From Victivallaceae bacterium (GTDB taxonomy: Bacteria; Verrucomicrobiota; Lentisphaeria; Victivallales; Victivallaceae), in contig JAQUTL010000016.1 of NCBI GenBank assembly GCA_028709805.1, positions 1 through 55,756 of the forward strand: a stretch of DNA of 55,756 nucleotides, read 5' to 3'. The notes below the pieces were generated by a model. The model was not told where the DNA came from. It worked only from the letters and a program-made list of their open reading frames with translations, and did no database searches. Position numbers and translations under genes: made by a program. The stretch's first letter is position 1. The number at the start of each line of letters is the position of its first letter. Positions 18,001-28,717 of this stretch are shown one piece after another.

Positions 18001-18345
18001 GTTCCGAATGTTCAGGAATTGGCTCGTGACGGCAAACTGCCGGTATCGTTCCACACCGCGCATGGCTGGGTATTGCGGACGGATTGTGATGAAATCGACA
18101 TTTTCAAACGGGTGGTCGGTTCCGCTCCGATTCAAATTATGCCTGACGGGACCGGATTCAAGGGCGAAGATCAGAATGTCCGGCTGTATTCGCCATTGGC
18201 TGAAATGGGGGATTCCTCCGCGAGTTTCGTCGATGGCTGAGCGGATTGTGTGCGAACCGGGACGCCGGATCAAAAAGATTGCCTCCGGCTGGAGCGATAA
18301 AGGCGTAACGGAAGTTGCGCGGATAAAAGCGGCTTTTTCCGGAAA
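18001..18345 (+). pseudogene. ISLre2/UPF0236-like transposase remnant
   Basis: The frame ending at 18240 reads AVPNVQELARDGK, HTAHGWVLRTDCDEIDIFKR and IQIMPDGTGFKG, a transposase-like catalytic segment. After a frame change, GRRIKKIASGWSDKGVTEVARI follows at about 18260-18325. That second part is nearly identical in protein and DNA to the fragment on the minus strand at the right edge of the window (55543-55756), so two copies of one insertion sequence family are present. The pattern of Arg/Lys, GWS and a basic tail recalls the ISLre2/UPF0236 C-terminus. Frame breaks and missing ends make it a dead copy. Confidence 0.6.
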
Positions 18346-18374
18346 AATACGGTATTTTCTCTACGTATTCAATG

Positions 18375-19353
18375 CTAATAGCGTTCGTCTCCGGTCAGAC
18401 AGAACTGACGGCAGCGGCGACGGTACGGACAGTCGACGCATTCCGGGTCGGCACGCGGCACGGAGCAGGTGGAAAGTCTTCGCATCTTCTCGAACCCTTC
18501 GCCATTCCATATCTCCGCCAGCGGCTGTTGACCGATATACCCGACCACCGGTTCCAGCACCGCCGGGCACGGCAGTATGCCGCCGTCCGGACGCACTCCG
18601 AATCCACGAAACATTGAAGCGCATCCTTCGGTGCATTCAACATCCGGCTCCGGATTCCGCAACTGCTCCAGCAGTTTCACCGGATAACTGCGCTGATTCA
18701 GCCGCGGCAGTCTTTCCCGCCCGTTTTCCAGTGCGGCACACAGATCGGCGAAGTCATCAAGCGAAATTCTGCCCGCAGTGCGATTCTCCTCCCGGCAGGG
18801 CGTGTCATTGCGAAGATTGAACCGGTAATTGCCCAGCGGCAGTGTTTCCAGAAATTCCCAGAATTCAACCGCCTCCGCCAGATTTCCGGGAACAATCACC
18901 GAATTTACCGCAACGCGGATTCCCGCCTCCGTCAGCAGCCGGATTCCGTCCAGCGCCTTCCGGAACATGCCCCGCCCACGCACCGAGTCGTGATGGGACT
19001 CCAACCCGTCCAGCGAGAGCTGTACACCGTCAACAGCGGCGCTCCCCGGCAAGAAAGTCCGCCCATTCCCGCGTTATCAGCGTTCCGTTGCTGATGATGA
19101 AATAACGCATATTCCGTTTGCCGAGCCGTTCGAGCATCGGCCGGAAATACGGATGGCAGAAAGGTTCGCCTCCGGTGACCCGCACCCGGAACATCTTCAG
19201 GTCGGCCATTTCGTCAATAAAGTCCAGCCAGACAGACAGCGGCAACTCATTTTTCGCCGCGCTCCGGCTGTCGCGTTCATAGCAGAACGGACATGCCAGA
19301 TTGCAACGGTAAGTAAAGGTCAGCGTTGCCTCAAATGGAAGAATGTTGCTCAT
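18375..19353 (-). pseudogene. radical SAM/SPASM protein, frameshifted
   Basis: ATG 19353 (AGGA eight bases upstream) starts a radical SAM protein with CNLACPFC (CxxxCxxC) and RVTGGEPFCHPYF. Near 19044-19047 a run of four G on the coding strand contains one extra base: the frame ends at 19030, while the +1 frame continues GSAAVDGVQLSLDGLESHHD to 18375. The region is 979 bases, i.e. 326 codons plus one. The C-terminal part has a SPASM-type cysteine set (ECTEGC, PC, CVDCPYRRRCRQFC). Such proteins are peptide or protein maturases (anSME-like or RiPP enzymes). A real mutation, phase variation or a sequencing error are all possible. Confidence 0.78.
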
Positions 19354-19907
19354 CAATAAAATCCTATCATCACCCGGATCGATCCAGCATCCGGGACCGC
19401 TCCCGCAATTTCATAGTGTCCCGATGCGCGGCGGCACAGAAAAAAATAGCACCACGGCCATATTTTACAAGCATATCTCCAAATAAAAACAGAGTATTCG
19501 CCGTTCTAACCAGACAGAATCGTTTCAGGCGTCGAGAGCTAAAACGACCGGATGCGCCGCAGCCGGATTACCCCCCCCGTCAGGAGGTCCAATCCATTTG
19601 CGGCAAAACAAAAAAAATCACATAAAAAATTGGCACCGCAACCATTTTTCCAAAAATTAACTTAAAATTAAAATAAAGACGGTGTATTTTTACGTAAAAA
19701 TGCAAATGTGAATGAATCAAGGCGATACTTTCACGGAATCAAAAAAATCCCATTCGGAGGGTTGAACGTTCTGAACAATCGGGCATCCCTGTAAAGATAA
19801 TTCGACAGAGGTTCCCTTAATAAAAATATTCCGGCCGGCATGCAGGGGGGGCACATAAGCACGGGCGGAACAGCGAAAACTGCTGAATAAAAAAGGGGGA
19901 ATCAAAA
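19354..19907. other. AT-rich divergent intergenic region with homopolymer tracts
   Basis: A 554-base gap between the divergent radical SAM gene and the repeat-protein gene. It holds a C8 tract (19571-19578), a G7 tract (19845-19851), a long AT-rich block (about 19605-19710) and a 14-base palindrome TTTTTACGTAAAAA (19687-19700). No gene is convincing on either strand. The AT-rich block and palindrome are where promoters and an operator would be expected. Confidence 0.5.
19687..19700. promoter_or_regulatory. 14-bp perfect palindrome, candidate operator
   Basis: TTTTTACGTAAAAA is perfectly self-complementary and sits in an AT-rich block about 210 bases before the start of the large repeat-protein gene. 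It could be a regulator-binding site; there is no direct evidence of what binds. Confidence 0.35.
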
Positions 19908-22900
19908 ATGGCGTATATCAAAACCATGCCAAATCTTTCATCGTCGGAGGTACCGGTTAACAATATTGGCTTCATCGATGAAGAGTTTTTCCCGGACGGA
20001 AACGAAGCGGGAAAATCTTTTCCGGCAACCGGCATCGCCCCCGACGATCCCATAAAACTTTATAAGAGCGATACTTTGGTCTCCACCACCGCATCACTGG
20101 TTGGAAAAACCATCGGCCTATACCTGGACGCCGACTATATGACAGTGAGTTCCGGCGGTACAATCGCAAACATCACGGTGGATTACGGCGGCCGCCTTGT
20201 GGTGTCGTCCGGCGCCACCATCATTCAATCCAATGTTTTTGGCATTCGCGCCTCATCCGGCGCGTCTCTCCAGATTTCCGGCGCCATAATTAACGGCTGC
20301 GGCATCAGTTACAGCAAAATGGGCGGAGGACTGATGCTTTTCACCTCGGCCGATTTATTAGACAACACTTTTTCCAACCTCACGGTCCAGACCGGCGCCG
20401 CCCTTTATATTTCCGGTGGATCGGTGCGGGTGTCCGGAGGAATCATGTCCGGCAACAGCGCGTTCGGCGGCGGCGGCGCGATTGACAACGACGGAACGCT
20501 TGTGCTCTCCGGCGGCATTCTCACCCGGAACAGCGCCTCGACTAACTGCGGCGGCGCGATATTCAACAATCTGAATGCTCACCTGACGGTTTCAAACTGT
20601 CTATTCCAGAGCAACACCGCAAAATACGGCGGTGCAATTTACAATAAGGGGTCGGCGGCAATTATTTCGTGTTCATTTTCGGGAAATTCCGCCACCATCG
20701 ACGGCGCAATCTCCAACCACGCCACGACCGGAGGCGGCATGCTGATTGCCGACACCGATTTTCTGACAGCATCAGAGATCATTTACAATCAGGGGATAAT
20801 GACGTTTTCAGGCACGATCAGATTGGGCGGCAATCTCGACACAACCCGTACCATCGCCGCAGACGGCGCCACGATTGTCCTGTCACTTTGCAATTATACT
20901 GAAAAAGTGAACAGTCGGTTGTTCATCAACGATATTTCGGCAATTTCCAATGCCAGTTACTCGATTGAGGCCAATGCGTCGCAGTTGGCCGGCACCTATA
21001 TGCTGGCCGGCTACGCCAAATTGCTCGCCGGAACCGATTTTACGCTATCGGTGGCAGGCATGACGCCCATAACCATCACGGCGGGAGAGGACAGCATCCT
21101 CCGCGGAAGCAATTTTTATACACTGAAGGTGGCGTCCGACAACACGCTGCTGCTTACGATTGACAACATCACCACCGGCAATGTCTTTCTGTTCAAAGAC
21201 CGGACGGTGGTTTTTTCCAACGATAAGCCGCTTGCCAATAAATTCATTGGAACAGATTACGATGCCAATACCGCGCTGGCCACCTCCGGCGGCATTATCG
21301 AGAATTGCGTTGTTGCCGCCGGCGGCATGGCGGTGGCGGCGTCGGGCGCGCAGCTTTCCGGGCTGACGGTTGACGAAAACGGTTCGCAGTATGTGTACAG
21401 CGGCGGCAGCGCCATCGGCACGCAGCTCTATTGCGTTCAAATCATCAACTCCGGCGGGTATGCGAAAAACACCGCCATCCGCGGCGTGGCGGCGCAGTGG
21501 GTTTCCGCCGGGGGATGCGCGGAATACACCGCAGTCAGCGGCTACCTTGCCGGAGGCACCGCCTTTCTGGGCGACCAGTACATCGAAAGCGGAGCATCGG
21601 GCAGATACACCTCCACTTACGCCTACGGTTACGCGATTGTCAAGTCCGGCGGCGTGCTGTTTGACGCCGAGACCAGCGGCGGCGGCGTATCGGTGCGCAA
21701 AGGCGGTGTCGTCAGCAATGTAACGGTTTACGACGGCAGACTGCTGGCGTCCGGCGGCGGCGCATCATTGCGCGGAAATATCCATTTGAGCGGCACATTG
21801 ACGGCATTGTCCGCGATTGACACTTCCGATGCGGCGATAACGCTTGCCGCCGGAAGCGGCTATATTGACAATTTGAGCATGCTTTCATCGCTTTCCTCTT
21901 TTTCAGTAACGGTGGACTCCGCCGTCAGCGGGAAATATATTCTGGCCGGCGGCGCGGCCGCGTTTACCGGAAGCATGACTGTGACCAACGAGCTTGGACA
22001 CTCCGCGCAGATTTCGCTGAATGTTCCATGACATCTTGACGGCCAATATTTTATGTTGTCCGTCAACAGCGACAACAACCTTCAGCTTACCGCCGTTTCA
22101 CCGCTTGACGGCATAATAATCGCTTCCAATGGCACTGTGGTTGACTTCAGTCTTTCCCCGGTGTCGAATACGAGTTTGGGAAGCGGGATGTCTTATGACT
22201 CCATGTATGTAAACGGCAGCCGCAGTGTTGCTTCCGGGACGATGGTGGATTCCGGCGGCATCATGTATGTTTCCGGCGGCAGCGGCGGCGGCGCGGCGCT
22301 GCCGGCTGCAGAACAGCGGCGAATATATTTTCGCATCCGGGGTTTCAGTCGGCAGCTTCAGCGAGATCGCATTCAACGGCGCCACGGTTGCCTTCACCGC
22401 CGCGCAGGATTTCAGCAATGCAACGATTGACGTCACCAGCGACCTGATCGGCTCGCAGGGCTGGAGCACCACCGTGGCAACCGGCACGCTAAACCTGACC
22501 GGTACGACCTTCATGGTCAACGGCAACAGCGTCACGCTGGGCACGGCGTTCACCATCAACGGCATGGAATATCTGCTTGATTATGCTGACAATAAATTGA
22601 CTCTCTCCAGCACGGTTACTTCGCCCAAGACAGTCAACAGCGACGATCCCACCGCGGACTACGCCACTATTGACGCGCTTTTTGCCGACCTCAAGGGCTA
22701 TGTCGGAGAAATCGACATCACCGGCGGCACGGTCGCCGGTGACCTCTACGCCAACGGCACTGAAGTCGTCGTTAAGGGCACTACCGACTTCGGCGCGAAT
22801 TCCATCTATGGCGGCGGCACCGCAACGGCCGCCGGCTCCGGCAACTGGCTGCGACTCTGCGGCGGCGGCAACGTAACCTCCGCCGTCAAAACCCAAACCG

Positions 22901-23769
22901 TCCTCGTCGGCAACTCCACCCTCACCGTGAACGCCGCCGACGCAACGGTGAACCACTACGCCTGCGGCGGCTGGCAGGTCTCCGGCTCCGCCAACCTCTT
23001 TGTGCAGGGCAACAGTGTTCTGGTCATCTCCGGCGGCTCGTTTGCCGGCAATATCTACGGCGGCAACATCACCACCCGGGCGAACTACGGCGCGCAACCC
23101 ACGCTGCTCGGCAACACCGCCATCACGGTTGACTGTCAGGTCAACCGCGTGACGATCGGCAAACATCTTTACGGCGGCAGCAACGGCGAAGGCGTGGTGA
23201 CCGGAACCTCCGTTATCACCTTCAGCGGTCTCGGCGCCAATCTTGCGTTCACCGGCTGGGTTTCCGGCGACAGCTCCGGCGGCGGCTACTGGTGCAACGA
23301 AACGCCCGGAGTGGACGACATTCACAAATACGTTGGTCAGGATCGTTCGCTGGTTTTCAATAGCTTCAGCGGAAATTTCAACGCTTCCGGAGTAACCAAT
23401 ATCGACACGGTCAAGTTCAGCAACGGCAGCAGTGTAACCATGAATAACGCGATTGAGCTTTCGGCGGTTAAAAACTGGATTTTTGATTATACCGACAGCG
23501 CAACGCGGAGTCTGCTCTGGGGCGGTGAAAACGACTTCAGCAGCGACACACTGATTGTCGGCAAAGACACGGACATGCTGACCGGCTCGTGGACGGTGCT
23601 TGACGGCAGCGCCGCCAGTCTTACGAACTGGGACGACCCGACCAACAATGTGATGCTGTTCGGGCAGAAGGCGACCTTTGAGAGCGGCTGCTGGGTGAGC
23701 ACCGACTTCACGCTGTCGCTCGACAAAGACGGCAATAACGACCTTATTGCCGCGGCAAAAATTGTATAA
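19908..23769 (+). pseudogene. large AIDA/beta-helix repeat surface-type protein, broken by a stop and a frameshift
   Basis: A Gly/Ser/Thr/Asn-rich repeat protein of about 1,287 codons. From ATG 19908 (GGGGG upstream) it reads 707 residues of beta-helix repeats (GGGAIDNDGTLVLSGG, GGAIFNN, GGAIYNKG, then AIDA-like VSAGG, VKSGGVLFDAETSGGG, VRKGGVVSNV). It stops at TGA 22029-22031. The same frame continues with the same repeat type (DGQYFMLSVNSDNNLQLTAV, VASGTMVDSGGIMYVSGG) until a +1 shift near 22285-22310. The frame then continues (LQNSGEYIFASG, then NIYGGN-type repeats) to 23769. Total length is 3n+1, consistent with one extra base. No classical signal peptide or autotransporter barrel is visible. 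Two separately translated pieces are the alternative. Confidence 0.72.
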
Positions 23770-23790
23770 AAAGGCATAAGGATATAAGCC

Positions 23791-23952
23791 ATGAAAAAAA
23801 CAGCGGAATGTTCGGAAAAATTTGAGTATGAAGCGCCGCGACTTGAGGAGTTCTCTTACACCATGCTAACGCGGGTGCGTGGAGAAAGCTGCCAGCCGCC
23901 GAAGGGCGTGGGGGACAATTGTCCGGCCGGCGTCGACATGTTGGACGCGTGA
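23791..23952 (+). CDS. 53-residue Cys-containing peptide, RiPP-precursor-like
   Basis: ATG 23791 has AAGGA eight bases upstream and lies 21 bases after the repeat-protein frame ends, so it is probably co-transcribed. The N-terminal two thirds are charged and aromatic with a leader-like segment (FEYEAPRLEEFSYTML, residues 11-26). The C-terminus is Gly/Pro/Cys-rich (GESCQPPKGVGDNCPAGVD) with C34 and C44; C7 is the third Cys. This leader/core layout resembles ribosomally made, post-translationally modified peptides. A radical SAM/SPASM gene (frameshifted) lies about 4.4 kb away on the other strand. The function is not known; the maturase link is inference. Confidence 0.6.
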   Translation: MKKTAECSEKFEYEAPRLEEFSYTMLTRVRGESCQPPKGVGDNCPAGVDMLDA

Positions 23953-24133
23953 CGGTCGTGCAGTTGAGACGATGATTTGCGTTGACTTTTGCGGCATGTG
24001 CCGGATTGTCATGCGTGAAAAGTTTGTCCCCCGACCCGCCATAGGATTTGAACATGGTCGAGAAAAACGAAAAAAAACGATAAAGAACATTGATGCGGCA
24101 ATGCTTTGCGCTGGAAACGCCCAGCCGCTGACG

Positions 24134-24156
24134 GCTCCGGTGAGCTTCCGGAGAGG

Positions 24157-24164
<8 letters not shown>
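24134..24164 (+). terminator. possible terminator after the 53-residue peptide
   Basis: Stem CTCCGG / CCGGAG (24134-24139 / 24147-24152), a seven-base loop, and a T-rich tail ending in TTTTTT. It lies between the peptide gene and the convergent sigma-54 activator and would stop plus-strand transcripts. Confidence 0.45.
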
Positions 24165-25695
<1,531 letters not shown>

Positions 25696-25725
25696 TCTGC
25701 CATCCTCCGTTTGACGTTATTTATT

Positions 25726-25757
25726 TAATATAGCACGTTTTTTTCATTTTGAAAGCC
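25726..25757 (-). promoter_or_regulatory. promoter of the sigma-54 activator gene
   Basis: On the minus strand GGCTTTCAAAAT is followed, 15 bases after TTCAAA, by TATATT. This is almost the same arrangement as upstream of tsaD, so a common promoter type is likely. Confidence 0.45.
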
Positions 25758-25815
25758 GGAAGCCCAAACAGATATAAACCGCAGGCTCGCGGCATGACGG
25801 TCGAATGACCGGTGC

Positions 25816-25846
25816 AAAAAAAGAGGACGGATCGCTCCGTCCTCTT
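25816..25846 (-). terminator. terminator of the hexosamine operon
   Basis: On the minus strand AAGAGGACGGA pairs with TCCGTCCTCTT around a four-base loop, followed by a T run (A run at 25816-25822 on plus). It lies about 45 bases downstream of the nagB stop. Confidence 0.85.
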
Positions 25847-25892
25847 GTTGAAACAACTTTTGGTTTCATGCGGCGTCAGACCGCACGCACCG

Positions 25893-26684
25893 TCAGATGT
25901 TCTGATAGGCTTTCCACTGGGGCTCGGTCTTGAACACCCAGTTGTAATAATCCTTGTGCTCAAGCAGCGCACCGGCTTCGGCGTCGCAGATAACAATGGC
26001 GCTGTTGTGGAACTGAAGCGCGGTGGCGGAGATCATGCTGGTGACCGGGCCTTCAACCGCTTTCTTCAGGATTTCCTTCTTCTCGTCGCCGGTGACCAGA
26101 AGCACAACCTTGCGGGCGTCGAGAATGGTGCCGACGCCCATGGTGAAGGCGCGCATCGGCATGTCTTCGGGTTTGTCGAACAGCGGACCGTTCTGCTGAT
26201 AGGTCTCGGGAGTCAGCGCCTTGGCGCGGGTGCGGCTGGAGAGGCTGGAAAGCGGCTCGTTGAAGCCGATGTGCCCGTCGCGGCCGATGCCGAGCAACTG
26301 AAGATCAACGCCGCCGGCGGCCTTGATCGCCGCCTCATAGCGATGGCCTTCCGCGATCGGATCCTTGGCCAGTCCGTCCGGCAGATTGGTCTTGTCCTTG
26401 GCGATATTGACATGATTGAAAAGATGATAGTTCATGTAATAGCGGTAGGAGTTCTTGTTGTCGCCGGACAGCCCGATATACTCGTCGAGGTTGAAGCTGC
26501 TGGCTTTGGAGAAATCCAGACCTTCTTCACGATACATGCGGGCAAGTTCCTTGTAGACCGCTTCCATGGTGCGTCCGGTGGCGAGGCCGAGCACCATTGC
26601 GGGGTCGGCGCGGAGCTGGTCGGCAATAATCTTGGCGGTCAGTTTGACCGCGGACTCAGTGGTGGGGCGAATGATGACTTCCAT
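25893..26684 (-). CDS. nagB: glucosamine-6-phosphate deaminase
   Basis: A 263-residue enzyme converting GlcN-6-P to fructose-6-P and ammonia. Signature motifs are LGLATGRTMEAVY (32-44), FNLDEYIGL with catalytic D67, and GIGRDGHIGFNEP with D136 and H138. Length is typical. It is the last gene of a four-gene minus-strand operon (54 bases after the epimerase), followed by a strong terminator. The operon channels hexosamines into nucleotide sugars or glycolysis. Confidence 0.96.
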   Translation of the reverse strand: MEVIIRPTTESAVKLTAKIIADQLRADPAMVLGLATGRTMEAVYKELARMYREEGLDFSKASSFNLDEYIGLSGDNKNSYRYYMNYHLFNHVNIAKDKTNLPDGLAKDPIAEGHRYEAAIKAAGGVDLQLLGIGRDGHIGFNEPLSSLSSRTRAKALTPETYQQNGPLFDKPEDMPMRAFTMGVGTILDARKVVLLVTGDEKKEILKKAVEGPVTSMISATALQFHNSAIVICDAEAGALLEHKDYYNWVFKTEPQWKAYQNI

Positions 26685-26738
26685 TTCAACATATCTCCTT
26701 AAGATTGTTTTAAGTGATCGGTTGTATCTGTTAATATA

Positions 26739-27653
26739 CTACTTCGACTTGAAAAATTCAATTGTCTGGCGCAATCCTTCCGCAAAAGTGTATTGCGGAA
26801 CGAATCCGGCGGCCTTGAGTTTGCTCACGTCGGCCATCGAATGTTTCACGTCTCCGGCACGGTCCGGCGCGTGTATGATCTCCGATTTCGAGCCGGTCAG
26901 CCGGATGATGGTCTCCACCAGTTCGTTGATGGTCTGCCGGCCGCCGTAGGCGACGTTGAACACACCGGTGGCTTCGCTCTGCGCCATGAAAAAGTTGGCC
27001 GCGCCGACATCCTTGACGAAGATGAAGTCGCGGGTCTGCTCGCCGTCGCCGTAAATGGTGATCGGCAGATTCTTCAGTGCGCGTTCGATGAAGATCGGAA
27101 CCGCCGCCGCGTAGGCGCTGTGCGGGTCCTGACGCGGACCGAACACGTTGAAGTAGCGCAGACAGGCCACTTTGAGCCGGCCGAGGTCGCTGAACATCTT
27201 CGCGTAATATTCGCCGTCAAGTTTGGTGACCGCATATGGGCTCTTCGGTTCCGGCACCATGGTTTCCACCTTGGGAACCACCGGATTGTCGCCGTAGATC
27301 GCCGCCGAAGTGGAGAAAACCAGTTTTTTTACTCCGGCTTCCGCGGCCGCTTCGTAGACGTTGAGCAGTCCTTTTACGTTTATATCAACACATTCCCGGA
27401 TTTTTTCCATGGACTCCGGCACGCTGATGAGGGCGGCAAGATGGAAAACGCAGTCCACTCCGCGCATGGCGCGGCGGATGCTGTCGCGGTCGCAGATGCT
27501 GCCGGGGACGATCGTGGTTTTGACAAACGGCGCAATGTTGCGCATGTAGCCGGTGCGGAGATTGTCCAGAACCACTACCTCGGCTTTGTCATACAGCAGT
27601 TCTACGATATGGCTGCCGATGAAGCCGGCGCCGCCGGTGACCAATGCTTTCAT
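26739..27653 (-). CDS. NAD-dependent UDP-hexose(amine) 4-epimerase
   Basis: A 304-residue extended short-chain dehydrogenase. TGGAGFIG is at 6-13, the catalytic Y140/K144 pair lies in SPYAVTK, and CLRYFNVFGPRQDPHSAYAAAV and YGDGEQTRDFIFVKD follow. The last features are typical of GalE/WbpP-type UDP-GlcNAc or UDP-GalNAc 4-epimerases. It overlaps the NahK-like kinase gene by four bases. Operon context argues for UDP-GalNAc/UDP-GlcNAc interconversion, which would let GalNAc enter the GlcNAc pool. Pure UDP-Glc/Gal activity is the alternative. Confidence 0.88.
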   Translation of the reverse strand: MKALVTGGAGFIGSHIVELLYDKAEVVVLDNLRTGYMRNIAPFVKTTIVPGSICDRDSIRRAMRGVDCVFHLAALISVPESMEKIRECVDINVKGLLNVYEAAAEAGVKKLVFSTSAAIYGDNPVVPKVETMVPEPKSPYAVTKLDGEYYAKMFSDLGRLKVACLRYFNVFGPRQDPHSAYAAAVPIFIERALKNLPITIYGDGEQTRDFIFVKDVGAANFFMAQSEATGVFNVAYGGRQTINELVETIIRLTGSKSEIIHAPDRAGDVKHSMADVSKLKAAGFVPQYTFAEGLRQTIEFFKSK

Positions 27654-28717
27654 TTTACGCTCCTTGTCAGTTTCATCATTTCCGGCATTTGTGCCTCGAT
27701 CGATTTTGCCAGCGCTATCTGGGTGCGGCAGCGGTCGAGGTTGTGCGCGGGACGGTGGATTTTGAAATAGACGTCTCCGGCCAGATAGTCGGTCAGAAAC
27801 CTGGCTCCGATTTCCATGGTGATCAGCTTGCCGGAGAACGGCAGCAGTTCGCGCTCCTCCGGCGTCAGGAAGCCGGCCGCGCCGGTCAGATAGCCGCGCA
27901 GCAAAGCCTCGAACATATTGAACCGCATGGTGACTTTGCCGAGATCAAGTTCATCTTCCGCCGCCGGACTGGTGCCGGTGCGGACCATGTCTCCGAAGTC
28001 GTAATGAGCGAGTCCCGGCATCACGGTGTCGAGGTCGATCACGCAGACGCCCTCTTTGGTCTCGTCGTCGAGCATCACATTATTGAGTTTTGTGTCATTG
28101 TGGGTGATGCGTTCCGGCAGACCGGCGTCAAGCAGTGTCGGTGCCTCGATTTCGTGCGCCATGAAAAAGTCGAATTCCGGACGGGCCGATGCCAGCCGTC
28201 CCATTTTGTCGGCGGCGGCCGCCGCCTTCAACGCCGCGAAGCGTTTGGGGGTGTTGTGGAAGTCCGGAATGGTTTCGTTCAGCCGCGGCTTGGGCAGATC
28301 GGCCAGCAGGCGCTGGAAATTGGCGAAGGCTTTCGCGGCCTCGAACGCCGGTTTTTCTCCGGGCAGAACGTCGTAGGCGGCGGCTTTTTCGATGAACCAG
28401 TAACAACGCCAGAAGCGCCCGTCGCTGTCGACGGCGTGATTTTTACCGTCCGCGGCCGGAACGATGCGAAGCGTCCGGCGCGAAGCGTCGCGACCGTTGA
28501 GTTTAGCGCCGAGATGGGTGGTGACCCGCTCGATATTGTCCATCAGCCCGACCGGGTCGGTGAAGATCGTGGTATTGAGCCGCTGGAGGATGTAGGAGAC
28601 GTGGTTGCCGGCCTGATTCAACGTAAGTTTGAATGTGTCGTTGATATGTCCGGAGCCGTATGGTGCGCAGTCGATGAAATCGCCGTGCAGTTGAAAAAGT
28701 TTGTATATGTTGCTCAT
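27650..28717 (-). CDS. nahK: N-acetylhexosamine 1-kinase-like (NahK) phosphotransferase
   Basis: A 355-residue APH-fold kinase. The nucleotide loop GSGHINDTF is at 21-29, ITHNDTKLNNVML carries catalytic D208, and CVIDLDTVMPGLAHYDFGD carries the metal-binding Asp residues (228-240). These motifs and the length match bifidobacterial NahK, which phosphorylates GlcNAc/GalNAc at C1. Its flanks, a nucleotidyltransferase upstream and a UDP-hexose epimerase downstream, both overlapping by four bases, make a GlcNAc/GalNAc salvage route likely. Confidence 0.85.
   Translation of the reverse strand: MSNIYKLFQLHGDFIDCAPYGSGHINDTFKLTLNQAGNHVSYILQRLNTTIFTDPVGLMDNIERVTTHLGAKLNGRDASRRTLRIVPAADGKNHAVDSDGRFWRCYWFIEKAAAYDVLPGEKPAFEAAKAFANFQRLLADLPKPRLNETIPDFHNTPKRFAALKAAAAADKMGRLASARPEFDFFMAHEIEAPTLLDAGLPERITHNDTKLNNVMLDDETKEGVCVIDLDTVMPGLAHYDFGDMVRTGTSPAAEDELDLGKVTMRFNMFEALLRGYLTGAAGFLTPEERELLPFSGKLITMEIGARFLTDYLAGDVYFKIHRPAHNLDRCRTQIALAKSIEAQMPEMMKLTRSVK

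Noticed and set aside
19630..19650. TTGGCACCGC as a sigma-54 promoter upstream of the repeat protein
   Set aside because: The GC dinucleotide expected 12 bases after GG is missing, so it fails the -24/-12 spacing test.
22029..22031. In-frame TGA as selenocysteine or recoded codon
   Set aside because: There is no selenoprotein context, no stem-loop of the right kind is evident, and a second frameshift follows 250 bases later; mutation is simpler.
24030..24060. GGATTTGAAC-like string resembling a tRNA T-arm
   Set aside because: No acceptor, D or anticodon arms can be folded around it.
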